Assembly (NCBI GenBank): GCA_964563975.1
Contig: CAZLZJ010000036.1
Coordinates: 1 to 21,511, forward strand
Source of the DNA: JAAYJR01 sp964563975
GTDB lineage: Bacteria > Bacteroidota > Bacteroidia > Bacteroidales > Prolixibacteraceae
Reading direction: 5' to 3'
Length of the DNA: 21,511 nt
Made by a program: the position numbers and the translations under genes. The notes beneath the pieces are model-generated. The model did not search any database. It saw only the letters and a program-made list of their open reading frames with translations, and had not been told where the DNA came from. Shown here in pieces: positions 16,332 to 21,511 of this stretch. Numbering within the stretch: position 1 is the stretch's first letter; the number at the start of each line of letters is the position of its first letter.

Positions 16332-16625
16332 ATGACCAACGAAGACAGATCATTTCTGAATGAGTTGAGGAATAATATTAACCGGTTATTTCAACATTTT
16401 AATGAGATTGAAATATACCAGAGAGAGCTTGCTGAAGAACTAAATGTTTTAAAACAGGAAATCAGCATACTAAAAAATGAAAAAGAGGCGTTATGCCTTA
16501 AAAATGAAAATTTAAAAATTGCCAATTTGATGCTCACAGGATCTGATGAGAACAGAATGGCAAGAAAGAGATTAAATACAATAATACGGGAAATTGATAA
16601 GTGTATAGCATTACTAAACAGGTAA
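16332..16625 (+). CDS. Small coiled-coil protein next to ZapA (candidate ZapB-like partner)
   Basis: This 97-residue soluble protein has no signal peptide. Almost the whole chain reads as a helix with heptad-like Leu/Ile spacing (LAEELNVLKQEISILKNEKEAL and onward). It ends in a distinct segment, MARKRLNTIIREIDKCIALLN. I recall the same C-terminal pattern in Bacteroidota proteins encoded just before zapA, but could not check it. It starts the operon, ends 6 bp before the zapA start codon, and is followed by rny. In Proteobacteria ZapB is a short coiled coil that binds ZapA and the Z-ring. Position, size and structure make this a plausible functional counterpart, though I see no sequence similarity to ZapB. 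The gene is real; its function is inferred from context. Confidence 0.85.
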   Translation: MTNEDRSFLNELRNNINRLFQHFNEIEIYQRELAEELNVLKQEISILKNEKEALCLKNENLKIANLMLTGSDENRMARKRLNTIIREIDKCIALLNR

Positions 16626-16631
16626 TGGGAA

Positions 16632-16934
16632 GTGAATAAGAATCAGCTTACTATAAATATCAGGATTGAAGGCAGGGCTTATCCCCTGAATATTGAGAGA
16701 CAAAATGAAGAGAGGCACAGAGTGGCTGCAAAGATGGTTAATGATACAGTTAAGAAATTCAGAGAACTGTTCATGGATAAGGACTCGCAGGATATATTAG
16801 CTATGACTGCTTTTCAAATTGCGCTGAATCATATAGAGATGGTTCAACATGAAGATAAAACTCTTTTCATTGAAGAATTAAAAAATTTGAATAATGATAT
16901 TATAGATTTTTTAAAAGAGAAGATAAGCGGATAA
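16632..16934 (+). CDS. zapA: Cell division protein ZapA
   Basis: The 100-residue product starts at a GTG at 16632; the only ATG nearby (16625) is out of frame and stops after four codons. The N-terminal globular part (LTINIRIEGRAYPLNIERQNEERHR) is followed by AAKMVNDTVKKFRELF and a C-terminal coiled coil (ALNHIEMVQHEDKTLFIEELKNLNNDIIDF). This is the ZapA layout, and the length is normal. ZapA binds FtsZ protofilaments in the cytoplasm and stabilises the Z-ring. Only 6 bp separate it from the preceding coiled-coil gene, so translation is probably coupled. A hairpin and RNase Y follow. Confidence 0.92.
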   Translation: MNKNQLTINIRIEGRAYPLNIERQNEERHRVAAKMVNDTVKKFRELFMDKDSQDILAMTAFQIALNHIEMVQHEDKTLFIEELKNLNNDIIDFLKEKISG

Positions 16935-16954
16935 ATTATAATATATAAGTTTTC

Positions 16955-17006
16955 AAAGACCCGTGTAAATTACTTGAGTATTAGAGTGATTTATTACGGG
17001 TCTTTT
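16955..17006 (+). terminator. Stem-loop with T-run between zapA and rny (attenuator-like)
   Basis: AAAGACCCGT (16955-16964) pairs perfectly with ACGGGTCTTT (16996-17005). Inner pairs AAAT/ATTT and AC/GT extend the stem, which is followed by one further T. It lies 20 nt after the zapA stop and 22 nt before the rny ATG. It looks like an intrinsic terminator that would lower rny expression relative to zapA, or an RNA element in the rny leader. The 93-bp gap is too short for a 6S RNA gene. Confidence 0.6.
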
Positions 17007-17027
17007 AATAATAAAATAATAAGTGTA

Positions 17028-18590
17028 ATGGAATGGATAATAATATTGATAAGCGCTGTGGCCGGTTTTGTGGCCGGAGCCATTTTGACCTATTTATTAT
17101 GGGATAAAGCTTTAAAGAATAAAAAGAGGAAGATATTAGGGGAGGCCGAAAGTGAAGGAGAGGTTATTAAAAAAGACAAAATGCTCCAGGCGAAAGAGAG
17201 ATTTTTGCAGTTGAAAGCTGAACATGAAAAGTATATTCAGGAAAAAAACTCTAAGATCAATGTACTTGAAAATAAGCTCAATCAGAGAGAGAATGCAATA
17301 AATCAAAGGCGTGAAGAATTACATAAAAAGATCAAAGAATTTGAAATTACAAGAAAAGAAGTTGATGCGATCCGTGATAATCTTGATGTTCAGCTTCAAC
17401 GTGTAGAACATAAGAATGAGGAGCTTGAAAAATTACATCGTCAAAATCTGGAGAAGTTAGAGCAGATTTCCGGTTTGTCGGCTGAGGAAGCTAAAGATCA
17501 GTTGGTTGAGTCGCTTAAGGAAGAGGCTAAGCTGGAAGCTGTAGCTTACATAAATGAAATTATGGAAGAAGCCAGGCAAACAGCCAACAAAGAGGCTAAA
17601 AAAATAGTTATTAAATCAATACAAAGATTAGCAACTGAAACTTCTGTTGAGAATGCAGTGACTATTTTTCATATTGAAAATGATGAAATAAAAGGCAGGA
17701 TTATTGGCAGGGAGGGACGTAATATTCGTGCATTAGAAGCGGCAACCGGTGTTGAGATAGTTGTTGACGATACTCCGGAAGCAATTGTTTTATCTGCTTT
17801 TGATCCAGTCAGGCGCGAAATTGCAAGGCTTGCCCTTCATCAGCTTGTTACCGATGGGCGTATTCATCCGGCACGAATTGAGGAAGTAGTTGACAAAGTG
17901 AAAAAGCAGGTTGAAGAAGAAGTAGTTGAGACCGGTAAAAGGACCGCAATTGATTTGGGTGTTCATGGTTTGCATCCTGAATTGGTACGGCTGATCGGTA
18001 AAATGAAATACCGCTCATCATACGGGCAGAATTTGCTTCAGCACTCGCGCGAAGTTGCCAATCTTAGTGCTATTATGGCTGCTGAGCTGGGATTAAATCC
18101 TAAAAAAGCAAAGCGGGCAGGGCTGCTTCATGATATAGGGAAGGTACCTGATGACGAACCTGAACTGCCCCATGCAACTCTTGGTATGAAGTTGGCTGAA
18201 AAGTATAAGGAAAAGCCTGAAATAGTTAATGCTATTGGTGCACATCATGATGAAGAGGAGATGCAAACCTTGCTTGCTCCAATAGTTCAGGTTTGTGATG
18301 CAATTTCAGGTGCCCGGCCGGGTGCCCGGCGTGAAGTGGTGGAGTCTTATATCAAAAGATTAAAAGATCTTGAAGACCTTGCACTTTCTTATCCCGGCGT
18401 AACAAAAACTTATGCAATTCAGGCAGGGCGCGAATTAAGGGTTATTGTGGGTGCAGATAAAATGAATGACCAGGAGACAGAACAGCTCTCATATGATATA
18501 TCAAAGCGTATACAAGATGAGATGACTTATCCCGGACAAATAAAAATTACTGTAATCAGAGAGACCCGGGTGGTCAGTTATGCGAAGTGA
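17028..18590 (+). CDS. rny: Ribonuclease Y
   Basis: RNase Y is the membrane-anchored endoribonuclease that starts mRNA decay in many bacteria. I chose the ATG at 17028, giving 520 residues, the usual length. A longer frame from a TTG at 16974 would run through a hairpin. The order is: a transmembrane anchor at about 2-24 (WIIILISAVAGFVAGAILTY), a long charged coiled coil to about 195, a KH RNA-binding domain with GRIIGREGRNIRALE at 223-237, and an HD domain with H339, H368/D369 (LLHDIGK), H406/H407 and D424. The C-terminal family domain ends RETRVVSYAK. All metal ligands are present. It is the last gene of the zapA operon and ends in a strong terminator at 18602-18646. Confidence 0.97.
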   Translation: MEWIIILISAVAGFVAGAILTYLLWDKALKNKKRKILGEAESEGEVIKKDKMLQAKERFLQLKAEHEKYIQEKNSKINVLENKLNQRENAINQRREELHKKIKEFEITRKEVDAIRDNLDVQLQRVEHKNEELEKLHRQNLEKLEQISGLSAEEAKDQLVESLKEEAKLEAVAYINEIMEEARQTANKEAKKIVIKSIQRLATETSVENAVTIFHIENDEIKGRIIGREGRNIRALEAATGVEIVVDDTPEAIVLSAFDPVRREIARLALHQLVTDGRIHPARIEEVVDKVKKQVEEEVVETGKRTAIDLGVHGLHPELVRLIGKMKYRSSYGQNLLQHSREVANLSAIMAAELGLNPKKAKRAGLLHDIGKVPDDEPELPHATLGMKLAEKYKEKPEIVNAIGAHHDEEEMQTLLAPIVQVCDAISGARPGARREVVESYIKRLKDLEDLALSYPGVTKTYAIQAGRELRVIVGADKMNDQETEQLSYDISKRIQDEMTYPGQIKITVIRETRVVSYAK

Positions 18591-18601
18591 TTTTTATATC
18601 A

Positions 18602-18646
18602 TTTGGCGCAGAGAGCAAATGTTCTCCGCGCCAAAATGCATTTTTT
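18602..18646 (+). terminator. Strong rho-independent terminator of the zapA-rny operon
   Basis: TTTGGCGC (18602-18609) pairs with GCGCCAAA (18628-18635). After one mismatch GAGAGC pairs with GTTCTC around a 4-nt loop. A run of six T residues follows at 18641-18646. It begins 12 nt after the rny stop codon. On the minus strand it follows the DUF5320 stop, but with no T-run. Confidence 0.88.
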
Positions 18647-18655
18647 CAGAAGAGG

Positions 18656-18964
18656 TTACTCTTCTTTCTTTTTTCGTAATTGTTCCAGCTCTTTTTCTAT
18701 TAGGTCGAGCTCATTCCTAAGTGTGCGGGCTTCGTTTTCAAGAAGAGTTTCATCAGAATAACGAGGGCCGGCTTCAGTAAATGGATTTCCCCATCTGAAA
18801 CCTAATGCGCGGCCGTATCCCCGGCCCATTCCTCCTCTGAATCCCCTTCCGAATCCTCTGTATCCCCGGCCCGGCATATCACCTGCATATCCGGTGCACC
18901 GGCCTAACCGTCTTCCTGTCATCGGACCTTCACCTAATGGTCCTGTTCTATCAAATCCTGGCAT
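18656..18964 (-). CDS. DUF5320 family protein
   Basis: This 102-residue protein has the signature start of DUF5320 (PF17253), MPGFDRTGPLGEGPMTGRR. A Gly/Arg/Met/Tyr-rich low-complexity stretch (about 33-57, repeated GFGRGFRGGMGRGYGR) and a C-terminal coiled coil (LLENEARTLRNELDLIEKELEQLRKKK) follow. The single Cys23 falls in RCTGYAG. The family is of unknown function. In anaerobes it often sits beside DUF134 and NifX/NifB-type iron-molybdenum proteins; only the DUF134 neighbour is present here. The gene starts 15 bp after the DUF134 stop. It has a perfect AAAGGAGG Shine-Dalgarno (18971-18978), unlike the other genes of this window. Family call is sure, function unknown. Confidence 0.9.
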   Translation of the reverse strand: MPGFDRTGPLGEGPMTGRRLGRCTGYAGDMPGRGYRGFGRGFRGGMGRGYGRALGFRWGNPFTEAGPRYSDETLLENEARTLRNELDLIEKELEQLRKKKEE

Positions 18965-18970
18965 AATAAA

Positions 18971-18978
18971 CCTCCTTT
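18971..18978 (-). promoter_or_regulatory. Perfect Shine-Dalgarno sequence of the DUF5320 gene
   Basis: On the minus strand AAAGGAGG lies 6 nt before the ATG at 18964 and fills the gap after the DUF134 stop codon. It fully matches the usual 16S rRNA 3' end. It fixes the start of DUF5320. Bacteroidota genes rarely use such sites, and I saw none of this strength before the other starts I examined. Confidence 0.85.
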
Positions 18979-18979
18979 T

Positions 18980-19417
18980 TTAATGATTTGCGCAGCATCT
19001 GCCATGTCCATAGCCCCCGGCCAGATTCTGAAGATTGGCCGAACCGCATACCGGACACTTCATTAGTGCGCTGTTAATTTTTATTTTGAAAATATTCCTA
19101 CAATTCAAACAACGAATGATATTATTTCTGAAATGAATTTTTCCTCCCCCAATAGTTAGCATTTTTCCATTTATCAGGCTGTCAGAAACTTTTCTTCTTG
19201 CAGCAACAACCAATCGTGAAAAAGTTGAGCGCGAGATTCCCATCTCACTTGCAGCTTCTTCATGTAAAAGTCCTTGATAATCAGCTAATCTTATTGCTTC
19301 ATATTCATCAAGTGTCAGCTTGTTGGTATTAAGCGACCTGGCTGCTACTCCTACCGGTTTAAACTCTCTGAACATTGGCGGCTCAAATACATATCTATTG
19401 CTTTTGGGTCGGGCCAT
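18980..19417 (-). CDS. DUF134 family DNA-binding protein with zinc-ribbon-like Cys pairs
   Basis: The 145-residue product (start ATG 19417, MARPKSNRYV, the usual family start; an ATG at 19429 adds four residues) belongs to DUF134 (PF02001). The N-terminal part holds FEPPMFREFKPVGV and then a sigma-factor-like helix-turn-helix (LTLDEYEAIRLADYQG, EAASEMGISRSTFSRLVVAARR) at about 34-75. The C-terminus has two CxxC pairs (C103/C106 and C121/C124), which likely bind zinc or a metal cluster, and a short GYGHGRCC tail. It is probably a DNA-binding regulator. The promoter ahead of it contains a palindrome that could be its own target. It is cotranscribed with DUF5320. The family is certain; regulated genes are unknown. 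Confidence 0.93.
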   Translation of the reverse strand: MARPKSNRYVFEPPMFREFKPVGVAARSLNTNKLTLDEYEAIRLADYQGLLHEEAASEMGISRSTFSRLVVAARRKVSDSLINGKMLTIGGGKIHFRNNIIRCLNCRNIFKIKINSALMKCPVCGSANLQNLAGGYGHGRCCANH

Positions 19418-19443
19418 ATTAAATATCATTGTTAATCATGCTG

Positions 19444-19475
19444 CAAATATAATGCACTAACGTGCAAAATGCAAA
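19444..19475 (-). promoter_or_regulatory. Bacteroidota-type promoter of DUF134-DUF5320 with embedded palindrome
   Basis: On the minus strand TTTG (19472-19475) precedes TATATTTG (19444-19451) by 20 bp, a full match to the consensus. Between the boxes lies TGCAC-TAAC-GTGCA (19453-19466), an exact 5-bp inverted repeat, and two more TGCA copies flank it. A repressor bound there would block polymerase. The first gene downstream encodes an HTH protein, so self-control is plausible. Confidence 0.65.
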
Positions 19476-19637
19476 TTTTTTTATAAATAATTTAAAAAAG
19501 TGTAGTTGAATTTTTCTTGTGAGGGTGAAGAATGAACGTTTTTCTCAATTAAATTCGAAACTTTTTAATTTTTAACTAATTTATAATCAAATGATTACAA
19601 GCTTTTAAGTAAAATAAAAAGGTCTTCTTTATTCTTA

Positions 19638-19672
19638 TTTGTATATTTGGCTTTGAAAATTGCATATATTTG
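19638..19672 (+). promoter_or_regulatory. Candidate promoter region for the Tat-exported PHP gene
   Basis: Two perfect TAnnTTTG elements occur, at 19642-19649 and 19665-19672. The second has a TTTG at 19638-19641, 23 bp upstream, slightly farther than normal. It would give a leader of about 30 nt before the ATG at 19711. The rest of the 293-bp divergent region (19476-19637) is AT-rich and shows nothing else I recognise. Confidence 0.4.
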
Positions 19673-19710
19673 AAATTTTGATTGTTAATTTTAATAAAAA
19701 CTATACCAAA

Positions 19711-20697
19711 ATGAAACGACGAATTTTCTTTAAACTGGCCGGTATTTCTGCTGTAACTGCCATGGCTCCTAATATTTTTGCATTGGAAACCAAAAATAAT
19801 ATCAGTAAGTCAAGGAGCCTGATAAATCCTTTCAGGGTAAAAGGGAAATGGTACAAAGCTGCTCTTCATGTGCATACAACCACCAGTGACGGTGATGTTG
19901 ATGTACCAACACGTCTTAAGCAGTACCGGGATAAGGGTTTTGATATTGTTGCTATTACAGATCATCGAAAAACTAATGATTTAAGCGGCTATACAACAAG
20001 GGATTTTTTAGCTATCAGTGGTATAGAGTTTCATCCGGAAACTTATTCGGGAGCACCGATACACCATTTTGTGGGTATTGGCTTACCGCATCCTTATGAT
20101 TACAACAACAGTTTGTCGGCACAAGATATGATAGATGATATTAAAAATAAGGGGGCTAAAGTATTTTATGCACATCCATACTGGTCGGGTCATACATTTG
20201 TTGAAATGACTGAGGTATCGGGATATTTGGGGGTCGAAGTGTATAATGCAGGATGTGAAGGTACAAATAGTGCCGGAAATCATGTTTACTGGGATCAGAT
20301 GTTGAATAAAGGATATATGTTAACCGGCCTGGCTACCGACGACGTGCACAGCAGTGCGAGAGTCGGGATAGCATGGACTGTTATAAAAGCTTCAAAACTT
20401 GATGAAAAAAGTGTACTTGAAGCGCTTGAAAACGGCTGTTTTTATGCTTCAAAAGGCCCTGAAATAGAAGATTTTTATATAGATGAAAATTTGAATGTTA
20501 TTATTAAGTGCTCTCCGGTTCAAAAAATAGCATTCAGAATTAATGGTGCAGGTAATGGCAGAGTCTTTTTGTCGAAAGATTCACAAGGGTTGAATAATGC
20601 AGAATGGGATTTGAGTAAGCGTAAGCCTCAATGGGTAAGAGCTGAAGTTACCGATAAAGATGGTAATACAGCCTGGACCAATCCAATTTTTATTTGA
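19711..20697 (+). CDS. PHP-type (CehA/McbA-like) metallohydrolase with Tat-like signal
   Basis: From the ATG at 19711 this has 328 residues; a TTG-started extension from 19660 lacks sense as an export signal. The N-terminus MKRRIFFKLAGISAVTA fits a twin-arginine signal (RRxFFK). The PHP metal motifs are all present: H53/H55 (LHVHTTTSDGD), D84/H85 (ITDHR), E106 (GIEFHPE), H119, H155 (YAHPYW) and D210/D211/H213 (TDDVHSS). The C-terminal tail from about 250 is a small beta domain ending in AWTNPIFI. It is a close relative of the protein at 2085-3695, sharing the FYASKGPEIE block and the AWTNPI end, but it lacks the 120-residue inserted domain. It stands alone on the plus strand and is closed by a terminator. 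The hydrolysed bond is unknown. Confidence 0.9.
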   Translation: MKRRIFFKLAGISAVTAMAPNIFALETKNNISKSRSLINPFRVKGKWYKAALHVHTTTSDGDVDVPTRLKQYRDKGFDIVAITDHRKTNDLSGYTTRDFLAISGIEFHPETYSGAPIHHFVGIGLPHPYDYNNSLSAQDMIDDIKNKGAKVFYAHPYWSGHTFVEMTEVSGYLGVEVYNAGCEGTNSAGNHVYWDQMLNKGYMLTGLATDDVHSSARVGIAWTVIKASKLDEKSVLEALENGCFYASKGPEIEDFYIDENLNVIIKCSPVQKIAFRINGAGNGRVFLSKDSQGLNNAEWDLSKRKPQWVRAEVTDKDGNTAWTNPIFI

Positions 20698-20716
20698 ATT
20701 GCGAATTAACTTTTTG

Positions 20717-20740
20717 TTGTTCACCAATGTGAACAATTTT
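20717..20740 (+). terminator. Rho-independent terminator of the Tat-exported PHP gene
   Basis: TTGTTCAC (20717-20724) pairs perfectly with GTGAACAA (20729-20736) around a 4-nt loop, followed by TTTTG. It lies 19 nt after the stop codon and just before the stop of the converging CBM9-like gene. On the minus strand it has no T-run. Confidence 0.8.
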
Positions 20741-20744
20741 GTAT

Positions 20745-21392
20745 TTATTCAAATTGAATTTGGCCGAAAAATTCGGGCCTGTGATAATCCGGTTCTTTTG
20801 TTTTTACCGGATTCCATGTTACATAATGCGGAATAGAAGTTTCATCACCGCATTTATAAAAATTAGCAGTTCCTTTTAGCCCGCTAAGAGATTTTATTTT
20901 ACTGTAGGTCAATACTTCAACCGGGATCCGGATCATGATTTCCCAATCAAAATTGCCTGATTTTTCTTCAAATGGCTGATTCCCTAAGGTTGATACTCTT
21001 TCGATTTTTGCAATCATATCAGGGTCTACAAATTTTCTTCCATTTCTTCCCTCCCCATAGGCAAGATGAATGGTCCCGATGCAGCTGATCTCGAAATTAT
21101 AATAGTTTTTGCCTGTTGGTGCAATAAAAAACTCTACACATGTATCTTTATAAACATCTCCGTTGGTACGAGTTTCAATTGCTTTAACATATTTTTCTTT
21201 CACATAATATTTGAGCCATATTTCATTACTTATATGTGCGATTCTGAATCTAACCTCAGGTTTGTAACTAAACTCTTTCCAGTTAAGGTTGCCAATCGTG
21301 TGTGTGACTGAATGTTGTTCTAACAGATGTTCCGCTTCAGCAAAAGTAACAGGCTTTTTGATCTTAATCTCTTTTATGAATAGCTTTTCCAT
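20745..21392 (-). CDS. CBM9-like carbohydrate-binding family protein without signal peptide
   Basis: This 215-residue protein matches the stand-alone CBM9-like family (PF16011). Visible hallmarks are the central DTCVEFFIAPTGKNYYNFEI, IGTIHLAYGEGR, and the end NFYKCGDETSIPHYVTWNP followed by PDYHRPEFFGQIQF. Family 9 modules bind sugars or glycan ends through aromatic residues. The product starts MEKLFIKEIKIKKPV, with no signal peptide or lipobox, so it appears cytoplasmic or is exported by an unknown route. This is odd for a glycan-binding domain. It is convergent with the PHP gene, with 47 bp between stop codons. No catalytic domain is attached. The fold is clear; ligand and role are not. Confidence 0.88.
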   Translation of the reverse strand: MEKLFIKEIKIKKPVTFAEAEHLLEQHSVTHTIGNLNWKEFSYKPEVRFRIAHISNEIWLKYYVKEKYVKAIETRTNGDVYKDTCVEFFIAPTGKNYYNFEISCIGTIHLAYGEGRNGRKFVDPDMIAKIERVSTLGNQPFEEKSGNFDWEIMIRIPVEVLTYSKIKSLSGLKGTANFYKCGDETSIPHYVTWNPVKTKEPDYHRPEFFGQIQFE

Positions 21393-21427
21393 AGTTTTAT
21401 TTTTTTGTAAAGTTAACTAAATATTTT

Positions 21428-21487
21428 TTTGATATAAGAATCTCAACCTATATTTGAAGTTCTTTTTGTCATAATAAATATGACAAA
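21428..21487 (+). promoter_or_regulatory. Possible rightward promoter followed by a perfect 9-bp hairpin at the window edge
   Basis: TTTG (21428-21431) precedes TATATTTG (21449-21456) by 17 bp, near the Bacteroidota consensus. Right after the expected start site, TTTGTCATA (21465-21473) pairs perfectly with TATGACAAA (21479-21487) around a 5-nt loop. It may be a 5' leader structure of a gene beyond the edge, or an operator shared with the divergent CBM9-like gene. No clear promoter for the latter was found in the gap. Confidence 0.35.
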
Positions 21488-21511
21488 TGCTGAGTTTGCA
21501 ATACTTTTAAT

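Noticed and set aside
16935..17027. Possible 6S RNA (ssrS) gene between zapA and rny, recalling the zapA-ssrS linkage of Proteobacteria
   Set aside because: The gap is only 93 bp and holds a single terminator-like hairpin, not the roughly 180-200-nt 6S fold.
16974..17027. N-terminal extension of RNase Y from a TTG codon
   Set aside because: The 18 extra residues would be read through the hairpin and would precede the membrane anchor; the ATG at 17028 gives the normal 520-residue protein.
19660..19710. N-terminal extension of the second PHP protein from a TTG codon
   Set aside because: It would bury the twin-arginine signal (MKRRIFFKLAG) inside the protein and overlaps the -7 promoter element.
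1..21511. tRNA genes, CRISPR arrays, transposons, attachment sites, toxin-antitoxin or phage-defence genes
   Set aside because: Reading both strands and all gaps showed no cloverleaf, no spaced direct repeats, no transposase and no defence motifs.

Overview
The window comes from a chromosome of the phylum Bacteroidota, probably class Bacteroidia and a Bacteroidales/Marinilabiliales-like lineage. The evidence is a SusC/SusD pair with a FecR-type anti-sigma factor and an ECF sigma factor, relaxed lipoprotein signals, a low-GC sequence, a collinear zapA-rny cluster, and several promoters of the Bacteroidota type (TTTG, 18-21 bp, TAnnTTTG). A DUF134/DUF5320 pair hints at an anaerobe, which is inference. 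No RNA gene, CRISPR array, insertion sequence or prophage was found. The gene density is normal and every complete gene looks intact.

Left half (1-12086, all minus strand, so read from high to low coordinate): a six-bladed-propeller-like lipoprotein (10854-12086) is followed by an ECF sigma factor, its FecR anti-sigma factor, a TonB-dependent SusC receptor with the signalling STN domain, a SusD lipoprotein, a PHP-type metallohydrolase lipoprotein, an exported FAD-dependent oxidoreductase and the start of another lipoprotein cut by the left edge. This is a trans-envelope-signalled polysaccharide-utilization-type locus. The unusual point is that none of the complete genes is a recognisable glycoside hydrolase or polysaccharide lyase. 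The downstream enzymes are a metallohydrolase with a beta-sandwich inserted into its PHP fold and a flavin oxidoreductase. Strong hairpins between fecR and susC, and between susD and the PHP gene, probably set different expression levels for the parts.

Middle (12254-18646): ribosomal protein bL19 has its own promoter and terminator. An operon of an M23 peptidase and a C69 dipeptidase runs leftward. Divergent from it, an operon of a small coiled-coil protein, ZapA and RNase Y runs rightward and ends in a strong terminator. The shared 120-bp region between them carries back-to-back promoters. The coiled-coil protein next to ZapA is a candidate for a ZapB-like partner.

Right end (18656-21511): DUF134 (HTH plus zinc-ribbon-like) and DUF5320 form a two-gene operon with a palindrome inside the promoter. 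DUF5320 has a perfect Shine-Dalgarno sequence, which is uncommon in Bacteroidota. Facing away from them is a second, shorter PHP protein with a Tat-like signal. It converges on a CBM9-like protein without a signal peptide. The last 119 bp seem to hold a rightward promoter and a hairpin for a gene outside the window.
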